The position numbers and the translations under genes are program-made. From a virus, in IMG/VR virus record IMGVR_UViG_3300003937_000011, positions 1 through 27,251 of that record: a stretch of DNA of 27,251 nt. One strand, written 5' to 3'. This document shows, piece by piece, positions 19,712 to 27,251 of this stretch. The notes under the pieces are model-generated. The model had not been told where the DNA came from. It was given only the letters and a program-made list of their open reading frames with translations, and searched no databases. How positions within the stretch are numbered: position 1 is the first letter of the stretch; each line of letters begins with the position of its first letter.

Positions 19712-21090
19712 TGGATATTGGGGCAACAGTTCTTCATATGTTGATGGAGGAACAGAGCCTTGATGGCTGGGCAAGAGTAAAAAAGGATTTCTTTGAGGAG
19801 TCCTATAGCTCTTTATATTCGGGCGTACATAGATTTTATGCTGAGTACAATCGAATCCCTTCCTTTGACCAGTTAGAAACTGTAACAAGGGATATTAAAA
19901 CTCAAAAAGATTTAGCAGCACTTCGGTTACTCGAAGTACCTGATATTGATTTAGACCTAGCGATTGACGCCTTAATCGACCAATATTCCCAAAATGAGTC
20001 CCTTAACCTACTGGACAGTTACATAGATAAAATAACTGTAATGGATAGTTTAGAAGTTAAAGAGAGCTTATCAGGGATAGTAATGAAGCTAGATGAAAAG
20101 ACCCACACAGACGAAAAAGTGTCTAGTATGGGAGATTTACTAATATTCCAAGAACAGGGCATAGAAGAACACTCCTGTCTTCCTCTTGGTATAAATAATG
20201 ATTTCGATAGCAGAGTCGGAGGTGCTTATAGAGAAGAACTCATTATGATAGGTGGTAAGAGAGGTGCGGGTAAGTCTTTAGTATGTGCTAATATGGTGGC
20301 AAATCAGTATGATACTGGTAAAACTGCAATATTCTTTACTATTGAGATGACAGCTTTAGAAACCTTCCACAGAATAACAAGTATGCTATCGAAAGTCTCT
20401 TACGCTAGTATACGTAAAAACAGATTAGATGCTAAGGAACTTAATGCAGTAGCAAAAGTTCGTTCAGAGATGTTCCAACATAGTGAGGGCATATATGAAC
20501 AATTCTTAGAAAAGAGAGACCCAATAGAATTCGAACGTAAATTAACTTCAGAGTGTAAGCTGAAAGAAGATAATCAAATTATAATAGTTGATGATAGGTC
20601 TTTGTCCCTTACTGGTATTGATTTACAATTACAAAAAGCCAAGGCACAATTCGGTGATAATTTAGGACTCGTAGTAGTAGACTATGTAAACCAAATTGAC
20701 ACTGGTCTTGGAAAAGACATTTATGACTGGCAAAGCCAGATTTACGCTAGTAAGAAACTGAAAGAGTTTGCTAGGAAATATGATGTAGCGTTAGTAACCC
20801 CATATCAAATTGATGATACTGGTCAAACTAGATTCGCTAAAGGACTACTCGACAGTCCTGATTCAGCTTTCTTAATTAACGCACACTCTAAAGAAGATAA
20901 CGCTATTACTTTCACTTCAACTAAAGTTAGAAGTGGGCCAGATATAGAGTTTACTAGTACCATGGATTGGGATACCCTTAAGTTAGGCCCCCAACCAACC
21001 CCTAAGCCGTCTGCAATGGGTAAAGAAACAGACGCAAAGAAAGTCGGGAAAAAATCACCTAAGAAAGAAGATTCGGATATGTTATGGTAG
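19711..21090 (+). CDS. DnaB-type replicative helicase, 459 aa
   Basis: RecA-fold ring helicase that opens the fork on the lagging strand. N-terminal ~150 residues are helical (linker/primase contact). The Walker A is MIGGKRGAGKS with Lys 188, then FFTIEMTALETFHRI (the SxEM-type helix), Walker B LGLVVVDYVNQI near 330, and an arginine/DNA loop region ending TSTKVRSGPDIEF. The last ~30 residues are Lys/Pro-rich. Next to primase and polymerase genes it completes the replisome. It overlaps the primase start by 7 bases. Confidence 0.93.
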   Translation: MDIGATVLHMLMEEQSLDGWARVKKDFFEESYSSLYSGVHRFYAEYNRIPSFDQLETVTRDIKTQKDLAALRLLEVPDIDLDLAIDALIDQYSQNESLNLLDSYIDKITVMDSLEVKESLSGIVMKLDEKTHTDEKVSSMGDLLIFQEQGIEEHSCLPLGINNDFDSRVGGAYREELIMIGGKRGAGKSLVCANMVANQYDTGKTAIFFTIEMTALETFHRITSMLSKVSYASIRKNRLDAKELNAVAKVRSEMFQHSEGIYEQFLEKRDPIEFERKLTSECKLKEDNQIIIVDDRSLSLTGIDLQLQKAKAQFGDNLGLVVVDYVNQIDTGLGKDIYDWQSQIYASKKLKEFARKYDVALVTPYQIDDTGQTRFAKGLLDSPDSAFLINAHSKEDNAITFTSTKVRSGPDIEFTSTMDWDTLKLGPQPTPKPSAMGKETDAKKVGKKSPKKEDSDMLW

Positions 21091-21935
21091 TAAGTGAAAT
21101 ATTAACAAAACATAATATTACTTTTACCCCGAAAGGGCAAGACTTTGTTATAAGTTGTTTAAGCCCAGACCATGAGGATAATCATCCTTCCATGCATATC
21201 GATCAAGCAGAAGGTACGTTCCACTGCTTTAGTTGTGGTTTTAAAGGGAACGTTTTTAAGTTCTTTAATGTAGATAAAAACTGGCAAGATGTCAGAGTAA
21301 AAAGATTGAGAGATAAAATCTCAAATATCCGAGCAGCTTCCACAGGTTTAATATTACCAGACGGAGCAATACCTTATACTCGACACTTCAGAGATATAGA
21401 CAAAAGAACTTTAGCCCGTTTTGGGGCGTTTATCCATGATAAACAGTTTGAAGGTAGGATAGTATTTCCTTTACCCGATATTACTGGGAAGATTCGAGCT
21501 TTTATCGGAAGATATATAAATAGTAATGCACATCCAAAGTACCTGATAAGACCTTCTGGGGCGGAACTACCGTTATTCCCGGCTGTAGTATCTCCTATTG
21601 AGGGCTCAGTAATTTTAGTCGAAGGTATATTTGATGCCTTGAATCTAATCGACAAAGGCTTAGTGAATGCAGTAGCTGTGCTCGGAGCTAATAATGTACA
21701 ACTAGAATTATTAGAAGGCCTTAAGCTCCAAGGTGTGCATACTATTTATACTATGTTTGATGGGGACGAAGCAGGCAGAAAAGCCGAGCAAGCCGCCCAC
21801 AGACTACTAGCAGATACATTTATAATAAACGAAGAAACCAAATTACAATTACCTGACGGCTTAGACCCAGGAGATCTGTCCGCTTCGGACATAAAACACA
21901 TAAAGGAAAATATCTATGGAACAACAATCACGTAA
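21084..21935 (+). CDS. DnaG-type DNA primase, 283 aa
   Basis: Makes RNA primers for the lagging strand. Residues ~22-55 form a CHC2-type zinc site: CLSPDHEDNHPSMHI then GTFHCFSCGFKGN. The TOPRIM core follows: PLPDITGKIRAFIGRY, then VILVEGIFDALNLI (catalytic Glu) near 180, and MFDGDEAGRKAEQAA (DxD-like) near 230. It is shorter than bacterial DnaG and lacks a separate helicase-binding domain, as usual in phages. The ATG lies inside the helicase gene end; the polymerase start lies inside its own end. Confidence 0.93.
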   Translation: MVVSEILTKHNITFTPKGQDFVISCLSPDHEDNHPSMHIDQAEGTFHCFSCGFKGNVFKFFNVDKNWQDVRVKRLRDKISNIRAASTGLILPDGAIPYTRHFRDIDKRTLARFGAFIHDKQFEGRIVFPLPDITGKIRAFIGRYINSNAHPKYLIRPSGAELPLFPAVVSPIEGSVILVEGIFDALNLIDKGLVNAVAVLGANNVQLELLEGLKLQGVHTIYTMFDGDEAGRKAEQAAHRLLADTFIINEETKLQLPDGLDPGDLSASDIKHIKENIYGTTIT

Positions 21936-24195
21936 GATAGCAGTAATTGACAAAGCCCCAAGTGGGGTAAATTATAAGTCATACTTTAAGTTTGACTTTG
22001 ACCATTTTCATCTCTCTTCCAAAAGGATTAAAAAGCTTTTGAAAAAGGATGTAGACTTGGTAGATTTTAACGAAGATAAGTATGATTATATTGTACTTAT
22101 AGGTTCTGAAGCCTGTAAATTTATTGCAGGTATCACTTCAGTAACCGAATTTTCAGGACACTTAGTTGATAAGAAATTTATTCCTATGATAAGTCCTGCA
22201 ATGTTAAGTTTCAAACCCGAAGCCAAACCACTATTCAATAGAGCTTGTGAAAAACTGCACGGGTATATAGCAGGACAACGACCTCCTTCTCTTTCAGGCG
22301 ATTTTAAAGCCATATCTACGGAAGAAGAAGCTACAAGTTACTTAGAGGCTATAGTAGCAGATGAATCAATAAGATTTGTAAGTTGTGATACGGAAACTAC
22401 CGCCCTGTATCCAAGGGATGGGTATGTTTTGGGTATTAGTATGTCGCATAAGCCAAAACAAGGAGTATACATATCAACTGAATGTATAACTCCATATATA
22501 GAGGGCTTATTTCAAATTATCTTTGATACTAGAATGATTGTATTCCATAACGCCAAGTTTGACTTAAAAATGTTAGAGTATCACTTCGGATTTAATTTCC
22601 CAAGAGTTTCTGACACAATGCTAATGCATTATCTTTTAGATGAGTCTAAAGGAACACATGGCTTGAAGTTCCTAGCTCTAAAGTATACAGAGTATGGGGA
22701 TTATGATAAAGATTTAGATAATTTTAGAAATCAATACTGTAAAGAACATCATATATTAAAAGGCGACTTTACATATGATTTAATTCCTTTTGATATACTA
22801 TCTAAGTATGCTGCTATTGATACTGCTGTTACTTATGATTTATACCAGCTATTCGCTAATAAAATTATAAGTAGTGTGGAACTAACTAAAGTATACAGAG
22901 AGTTGATGATTCCAGGTATGTTATTCTTAAAAGATGTTGAAGAAAACGGAGTTCCTTTTGACCTGGATAGACTGCATAAAGTTCAGAAACTAATGGAAGT
23001 GGAAGTACAAAAGGCAAAAGAAAAATTGTATACTTTTGATGAAGTTCACCAATTTGAAGAAGCTCAAGGAAAAGTATTTAATCCTAATAGTACTCAACAG
23101 TTAAGAATATTAATGTTTGATTATTTAAAACTAACTCCAACAGGTAAATTAACTGGTACAGGAGCTGCTTCCACAGATGCTGAAGTTTTAAAGACTTTAG
23201 CGGAAGAACACCCTATCCCAGGAGTTATCTTAGATATAAGACAAAAATCTAAAATAAAGAATACTTATTTAGATAAAGTTATTCCCGCTCTAGACAAAGA
23301 TAGTAGAATTCGTACAGGGTTCAACCTTACCTCGACAACGTCGGGAAGACTATCTAGCTCGGGCAAACTTAATATGCAACAGTTACCTAGAGATAACTCT
23401 GCTGTTAAAGGGTGTATAAAAGCAAATCCTGGGTACAAGATACTACAGCAAGACTTAGCAACTGCAGAAGTATATGTAGCATCAGTACTTAGTAAAGATA
23501 AAGCACTTCAAAAGGTATTCAAAAGTGGGGGCGACTTGCACTCCACAGTTGCAAAGATGGTTTTCCAACTCCCACATGAAGTTGCAGATATTAAAACATA
23601 TGCTGCAAAAGAAAGGCAGGCTGCAAAGGCTGTTACTTTTGGAATCATGTATGGGTCAGGCCCAGCAAAGGTGTCGGAAACAGTAACTAAAGATAGTGGA
23701 GAGTTCTTCTCTATTGAGCAAGCAAAAGAAACGATTTCAAACTACTTTTTAACTTTTAGAAAGTTAAAGACTTGGTTATCGAAATCAAAAGAACAAATCG
23801 AGTCAGATGGATTCATTTATAGTATTCTAGGTCGAAAGCGTAGATTAGCTAATGTATTCAGTAACGATAAAGGCATTGCGTCGCATGAAGTAAGAAGTGG
23901 CATAAATTTTCTTATTCAGTCTGTTGCCTCAGATATTAACCTTTTAGCAGGGATAGAGCTGAGTAGGTGGTTAAAGGATAACAAGAAAGATGCAAAAATA
24001 ATAGCACTAGTTCACGACTCGTTAGTGCTAGAAGTGAAGGAATCGGAAGTTGAGGAAGTGTCAGATATGATGGCGAAAATAACTCAAAAAGACCGAGGAT
24101 GTTCTATTCCAGGGCAACCAATAGGAGTAGACCTAGATATAGGAGATGATTATGCCTTCGGAAAGTTCGAAAAGCAATACCCCGAACTTCTCTGA
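21916..24195 (+). CDS. family A DNA polymerase with 3'-5' proofreading domain, 759 aa
   Basis: Replicative polymerase, T5/T7/PolI family. AAGGAAAA precedes the ATG. Exonuclease motifs: VSCDTETTALYP near residue 155, VFHNAKFDLKMLEY near 210, YAAIDTAVTYDLY near 300. Polymerase motifs: TSTTSGRLSSSGKLNMQQLPR near 475, motif A LQQDLATAEVYVASVL, motif B RQAAKAVTFGIMYGSG near 570, motif C ALVHDSLVLEV near 697. Motif A has Asp-Leu-Ala-Thr-Ala-Glu in place of the usual D-Y/F-S-Q-I/L-E, and motif C has Ser after HD instead of Glu; both key Asp are present. Motif B carries Phe rather than Tyr at the ribose-selecting position. No 5' nuclease domain; that is a separate gene at 3944. Confidence 0.96.
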   Translation: MEQQSRKIAVIDKAPSGVNYKSYFKFDFDHFHLSSKRIKKLLKKDVDLVDFNEDKYDYIVLIGSEACKFIAGITSVTEFSGHLVDKKFIPMISPAMLSFKPEAKPLFNRACEKLHGYIAGQRPPSLSGDFKAISTEEEATSYLEAIVADESIRFVSCDTETTALYPRDGYVLGISMSHKPKQGVYISTECITPYIEGLFQIIFDTRMIVFHNAKFDLKMLEYHFGFNFPRVSDTMLMHYLLDESKGTHGLKFLALKYTEYGDYDKDLDNFRNQYCKEHHILKGDFTYDLIPFDILSKYAAIDTAVTYDLYQLFANKIISSVELTKVYRELMIPGMLFLKDVEENGVPFDLDRLHKVQKLMEVEVQKAKEKLYTFDEVHQFEEAQGKVFNPNSTQQLRILMFDYLKLTPTGKLTGTGAASTDAEVLKTLAEEHPIPGVILDIRQKSKIKNTYLDKVIPALDKDSRIRTGFNLTSTTSGRLSSSGKLNMQQLPRDNSAVKGCIKANPGYKILQQDLATAEVYVASVLSKDKALQKVFKSGGDLHSTVAKMVFQLPHEVADIKTYAAKERQAAKAVTFGIMYGSGPAKVSETVTKDSGEFFSIEQAKETISNYFLTFRKLKTWLSKSKEQIESDGFIYSILGRKRRLANVFSNDKGIASHEVRSGINFLIQSVASDINLLAGIELSRWLKDNKKDAKIIALVHDSLVLEVKESEVEEVSDMMAKITQKDRGCSIPGQPIGVDLDIGDDYAFGKFEKQYPELL

Positions 24196-24667
24196 TATTC
24201 ACTGGCCTGTTTGGATAATTAGACCTCACGATTCCATAGCGGGGGGTCTAATTACCGACAAAAGAGGTACTAGACGCATAGACTTAGTAGGCGATGATGC
24301 TGAATTCACGCTTAGAAGGTTACATGCAAAAAAACTAAAGGATTACCCAATATACCCTCTGGGAAAGATAATATGGTCTTTTAAAGACCTATTAGCTTCA
24401 GGACATCTTTGTTTTATAGATACGAAAGGTAAAATTTATAAATATAAAAAAACTACTTTCTATCCATTAGTATACAAAGAAATCTTAGATAGGCGACTTA
24501 CAGGTAATTCTACTGTCTTTACCCTAAAAGGGGTACACCACCCTTTTGAAGTTAGAGGCAAACTAAATCTTCATGCAAAATATGCTGGAGTATTAAAAAT
24601 AGATAAAGGTTACTTGCTTTATGAAGTAACTAATCAAAAATTAAAAGATAGTAGAAGGAAAATATGA
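24152..24667 (+). CDS. hypothetical protein, 171 aa
   Basis: ATG 24152 is 6 bases after AGGAG (24141-24145); the ATG at 24146 is too close. The first ~45 bases overlap the polymerase gene. Beta-rich protein: WPVWIIRPHDSIAGGLITDKRG, IYKYKKTTFYPLVYKEIL, YAGVLKIDKGYLLYEV, with many basic residues at the end. T5-like genomes have an unknown gene at this place; I do not recognise the domain. Stop overlaps the next ATG. Confidence 0.75.
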   Translation: MPSESSKSNTPNFSDIHWPVWIIRPHDSIAGGLITDKRGTRRIDLVGDDAEFTLRRLHAKKLKDYPIYPLGKIIWSFKDLLASGHLCFIDTKGKIYKYKKTTFYPLVYKEILDRRLTGNSTVFTLKGVHHPFEVRGKLNLHAKYAGVLKIDKGYLLYEVTNQKLKDSRRKI

Positions 24668-24783
24668 GACAAAATGCATTATTATGGATAATAATATTAA
24701 CATTAATAACAGCTATAGGAATTACAGGATTAGGGCTTTATATGTACATAGATGAAGCAATAAAAGGTTTCTTTATATCATGA
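24664..24783 (+). CDS. small single-pass membrane protein, 39 aa
   Basis: ATGA overlap with the preceding gene, and its stop overlaps the helicase ATG. The product starts MRQNALLWIIILTLITAIG, continues ITGLGLYMYIDEAIK and ends GFFIS: one membrane helix at residues ~6-27. AAGGAAAAT precedes the ATG. Odd company for replication genes, but the exact fit between two genes supports it. Confidence 0.6.
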   Translation: MRQNALLWIIILTLITAIGITGLGLYMYIDEAIKGFFIS

Positions 24784-25877
24784 ACGATAAAGCAGTAATT
24801 TCAAATCGAATCTATATGACAGCTGACGCTAAACGACAGAAGCTGTTAGACTTGGAACTTACCTATAAGATTCCATCGTACAATCCTACTGAACCACCCC
24901 AGATAATTAAGAATATGGGACGTATAAATAATGAACTTATTACAGTACCAGTAGGTAGATTCGACTTAATTCCTGAAGGACATGAAATTATTGATAAGAG
25001 AGTGTTAGTCCCAGAAATTTTTCCAGATTTCAAATTTGAGTTGAGGGATAGTCAGAGTAAAGTTTTCAAAAATGTAGAAGATAGTGCAATTATCAATGCA
25101 TTTGTAAGTTGGGGTAAGACTTTTACAGCTCTGGCTATTGCAGCTAAATTGGGACAGAAAACACTAATAGTAGTACATACATTAGCGTTAAGAAAGCAAT
25201 GGGAAGAAGAGATAGAGAAGTGCCTGGGCATTAAGTGCGGGATTATCGGAAGCGGAAAGTTTGAAGTTGACCCGATAATTGTTGTAGCGAACGTACAGAC
25301 GTTGAGTAAAAAAATAAAAGAAATTTCGAAAATGTTTGGAACTATTATTTTGGACGAAATGCATCACGTAAGCGCTCCCACTTTCTCTGGTATCATTGAT
25401 AGATGTTCTGCCAGATATAAAATAGGTCTGAGTGGTACATTGCAAAGAAAAGATGGTAAACACGTAATCTTTAATGATTATTTTGGATTTGATGTACATC
25501 AACCCCCGAAAGAGAATTACATAACTCCAAGAGTGACCATAGTGAAATCAGATGTCCGATTCCCTGATAGTACGAAACTTCCTTGGGCCAAAAGGGTAAA
25601 TGTCGTCGCTTATGACGAAAGTTACCAAAGAATGGTTGCCCAATTAGCGTCAGTTTATGCCGCTAGAGGACATAAAGTATTAGTAGTGAGTGATAGAGTA
25701 CAACTTCTGAAAAGATGTGCTGAATTCACAGGAGATAACGCAAGAAAGCAAGAAGGTAAACCACAGCCCGTGGTAGTAGATATACACTTAAAGGGCAACA
25801 CAGCAGCTAGACAGGCTAGAGCACGTTCAGCTGTATACATTAAACAAGGTTACGACATCAAGGTTGTAGCTAATTAA
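24780..25877 (+). CDS. D10-like superfamily 2 helicase, internally shortened, 365 aa
   Basis: DEAD/H-type helicase like T5 D10 and T4 UvsW. Motif I FVSWGKTFTALAIAAK near residue 110, Ia VVHTLALRKQWEEE, Ib VVANVQTLSKK, motif II (LDEMHH) near 195, motif III KIGLSGTLQRKDG near 222 are all present. The second RecA domain starts (ARGHKVLVVSDRVQLLKRCAEFTGDNA) but then jumps to RKQEGKPQPVVVDIHLKGNT, which in relatives lies after motif VI. About 90-100 residues with motifs V and VI (ISEGI..., IGRxxR) are missing, in frame, at about 25737-25745. The enzyme should not translocate as a normal helicase. It could be a real variant, a defective allele, or an assembly error. Confidence 0.88.
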   Translation: MNDKAVISNRIYMTADAKRQKLLDLELTYKIPSYNPTEPPQIIKNMGRINNELITVPVGRFDLIPEGHEIIDKRVLVPEIFPDFKFELRDSQSKVFKNVEDSAIINAFVSWGKTFTALAIAAKLGQKTLIVVHTLALRKQWEEEIEKCLGIKCGIIGSGKFEVDPIIVVANVQTLSKKIKEISKMFGTIILDEMHHVSAPTFSGIIDRCSARYKIGLSGTLQRKDGKHVIFNDYFGFDVHQPPKENYITPRVTIVKSDVRFPDSTKLPWAKRVNVVAYDESYQRMVAQLASVYAARGHKVLVVSDRVQLLKRCAEFTGDNARKQEGKPQPVVVDIHLKGNTAARQARARSAVYIKQGYDIKVVAN

Positions 25878-25886
25878 AAATAACTC

Positions 25887-25915
25887 TTGACAAAGTGGTT
25901 ATTTTATAGTATAAT
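25887..25915 (+). promoter_or_regulatory. sigma70-type promoter
   Basis: TTGACA 25887-25892, 17 bases, TATAAT 25910-25915, AAAAATAACTC upstream. The leader is only about 20 bases and has GAGATTTTTAAG, a reduced form of the shared motif. Confidence 0.9.
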
Positions 25916-25941
25916 ATTACTCTAAATGGGAGATTTTTAAG

Positions 25942-26301
25942 TTGATTAAATCCGAAAACGTGGTAAGAATAGTAGCTATTCATACATACAACATCAAGAT
26001 GCCTCGAAAGAATAAGAATATAAGCCGATTTTACAACCATAATCTAAGTGGCGATAGCTACTTACTTAATCCTAGAGAGATATTTAAAAACAAACTACAA
26101 GTAACTTTCAACAACATGGCACTCTATATTGAGTTGGCAAGTCTTAGAAATTACTTAGATTACAAATGGTATGGCGTTAAATCGTTACCATTAAAATACA
26201 CAGAGATAGACCGGGCATCTTTAGAGGCTAATCCCCTTTTAAGTATAGATGGTCAAGATAATATAACATTTTACTACGAGGAAAAAGAAAATGGCAATTA
26301 A
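25942..26301 (+). CDS. hypothetical protein, 119 aa
   Basis: TTG start at 25942, 9 bases after GGGAG; the N-terminal stretch KSENVVRIVAIHTYNIKMP reads as real protein, so the later ATG at 26000 is less likely. Basic N-terminal half (PRKNKNISRFYNHNL), then helical. No family recognised. It is between the D10-like helicase and the ssDNA-binding-like gene, overlapping the latter by 11 bases. Confidence 0.7.
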   Translation: MIKSENVVRIVAIHTYNIKMPRKNKNISRFYNHNLSGDSYLLNPREIFKNKLQVTFNNMALYIELASLRNYLDYKWYGVKSLPLKYTEIDRASLEANPLLSIDGQDNITFYYEEKENGN

Positions 26302-26761
26302 ATTTGGAAATATATTCACGAACATTGAAAAAGACTGGGTAAGACATTACTTTCCAGACCTTAAATGTTCTTGGGCATATGCAGTACAATGCGTTGATTC
26401 TGATAACAAAGTTAAGGTTCTAAACCTTAAAAAGAAGTTATTTGAATCAGTAATGGTAGCTGCTGAAGACCTAGGCGACCCTACAGATACTACAACTGGT
26501 TGGGCATTATGCTTTAAAAAGCAAAAGACTGGGCCTCTACCTTTTAACGTAGAGTACACTTTACAGGTTCTTAAATGTAAGCCAGAACCTCTAAGTGCGG
26601 AACAATTGGAAGCAATTAAAGAACTACCGAATATTGACGACGTAATAGCTCGTCCTACTTCGGATTTACAGAAGGAATTTATCGAAAGTAGAGTTCTAGA
26701 GAACTCTGGTGGTGGTAACATACCTGATGAAGTTGCGGAAGAAGTAAAAGAACTACTGTAA
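26291..26761 (+). CDS. gp32-like single-stranded DNA-binding protein, short form, 156 aa
   Basis: Resembles the second half of the T4 gp32-type OB-fold: CSWAYAVQCVDSDNKVKVLNLKKKLFESVM, GDPTDTTTGWALCFKKQKTGPLPFNVEYTLQVL, and ELPNIDDVIARPTSDLQKEFIES (compare AIPNIDDESFQKELFE in gp32). The acidic C-terminus (DEVAEEVKELL) is the part that recruits partners in this family. The N-terminal half with the zinc site, present in gp32, is absent, so DNA binding may differ. T5 has D11 at this place. Followed by a terminator. Confidence 0.6.
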   Translation: MAIKFGNIFTNIEKDWVRHYFPDLKCSWAYAVQCVDSDNKVKVLNLKKKLFESVMVAAEDLGDPTDTTTGWALCFKKQKTGPLPFNVEYTLQVLKCKPEPLSAEQLEAIKELPNIDDVIARPTSDLQKEFIESRVLENSGGGNIPDEVAEEVKELL

Positions 26762-26775
26762 TTTTACCCACAATT

Positions 26776-26802
26776 AGCCTCAGCAGGACTGGGGCTTTTT
26801 AA
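26776..26802 (+). terminator. rho-independent terminator
   Basis: AGCCTCAG (26776-26783) with CTGGGGCT (26789-26796), 5-base loop, then TTTTAA. No promoter is seen before the next gene, so read-through is probably partial. Confidence 0.7.
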
Positions 26803-26820
26803 CACCTTTAGGAAACACCA

Positions 26821-27251
26821 ATGAAAATTCTATTCAGCGCCGATTGGCACATCAAGTTAGGACAGAAAAGTGTTCCACGTAAGTGGGCGACCAATAGGTA
26901 CAAGTTACTATTCAAAGAATTATACAAGCTAGAAAAAACTGTAGACCTTCATGTAATTGGAGGAGATTTATTTGATAGAATACCTACTTTAGACGAATTA
27001 AGTTTATATTTTGAGTATATCAAAGAAGTAAAGATAAAAACTATCATTTACCCTGGTAATCATGAAGCACTAAAGAAAACTACTACATTTTTCACTAACT
27101 TAAAAGACGTAACTCATGCTATTAACCCATTAGTAACAATTCTAGACGATTATTACAAATTGGAAGATATGGATTTCATTCCATATAACAAATTAAAGAT
27201 ATTCGACCCTAAAGACTTTAGCGGACGAACATTATTCACACACGTTAGAGG
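26821..27251 (+). CDS. SbcD/Mre11-like nuclease subunit (T5 D12-like), partial
   Basis: The start of a calcineurin-like phosphoesterase: FSADWHIKLGQ near residue 5 (DxH), VIGGDLFDRIP near 47 (GDxxD), IIYPGNHEALK near 78 (GNHE), which bind the two metal ions. With its SbcC/Rad50-like partner (probably the next gene) it would process DNA ends in recombination and replication. TTAGGAAAC precedes the ATG. About 143 codons are in the window; the rest runs past the end. Place after the D10- and D11-like genes matches T5. Confidence 0.93.
   Translation, partial: MKILFSADWHIKLGQKSVPRKWATNRYKLLFKELYKLEKTVDLHVIGGDLFDRIPTLDELSLYFEYIKEVKIKTIIYPGNHEALKKTTTFFTNLKDVTHAINPLVTILDDYYKLEDMDFIPYNKLKIFDPKDFSGRTLFTHVR

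Noticed and set aside
1-27251. CRISPR array, insertion sequence, integrase or attachment site
   Set aside because: No regularly spaced direct repeats, no transposase or recombinase motifs and no terminal repeats are seen.

Overview
The window looks like the early/replication region of a T5-like tailed phage (Demerecviridae-type) of a Gram-negative, probably aquatic, host. The evidence is a flap endonuclease resembling T5 D15, an NAD+-dependent DNA ligase split into two genes as in T5, a DnaB-type helicase, DnaG-type primase and family A polymerase followed by a D10-like helicase and a D12/SbcD-like nuclease, very strong T5-style sigma70 promoters, and AT-rich, tightly packed genes with many ATGA stop/start overlaps. 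No structural, lysis, tRNA or integrase gene is present.

Layout. 1-3764 reads mostly on the minus strand: small early-type genes (a membrane peptide, a DUF3310 protein, unknowns), a ~680-base non-coding stretch that looks like a large structured RNA, and a gene for an exported outer-membrane beta-barrel-like protein with its own promoter and terminator. Two divergent promoters (about 3736-3834) separate this from the plus-strand part. 3806-8846: flap endonuclease, class Ia ribonucleotide reductase (nrdA, nrdB) and small unknowns. 8843-10002: small proteins, several membrane-anchored. 10042-10739: a second structured non-coding region with its own promoter, an internal terminator and a branched leader before thioredoxin. 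11060-12304: an exported protein, small basic proteins, a third structured RNA ending in a terminator/pseudoknot, and a small membrane protein. 12314-12910: a small heat-shock protein (Hsp20) whose leader folds into four hairpins, the last hiding the ribosome binding site, which suggests an RNA thermometer. 12931-15552: membrane protein, MazG-like pyrophosphohydrolase, HExxH protein and unknowns. 15645-27251: DNA-binding proteins, PC4-like protein, ligase A and B, a D5-like repeated-helix protein, helicase, primase, polymerase, a D10-like helicase that lacks its central motor motifs, a gp32-like ssDNA-binding protein and the start of an SbcD-like nuclease.

How it works together. Ribonucleotide reductase with thioredoxin and the pyrophosphohydrolase supply and clean the nucleotide pool; primase, helicase, polymerase, flap endonuclease, ligase and ssDNA-binding protein copy the genome; the SbcD-like nuclease and D10-like helicase serve recombination and repair. 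Eleven promoters of nearly one design (TTGACA/T, exactly 17 bases, TATAAT), most followed by a shared A/T-rich leader motif, probably drive these blocks with host RNA polymerase. The least explained parts are the structured RNAs, the Hsp20 leader, the outer-membrane protein and the trimmed helicase.
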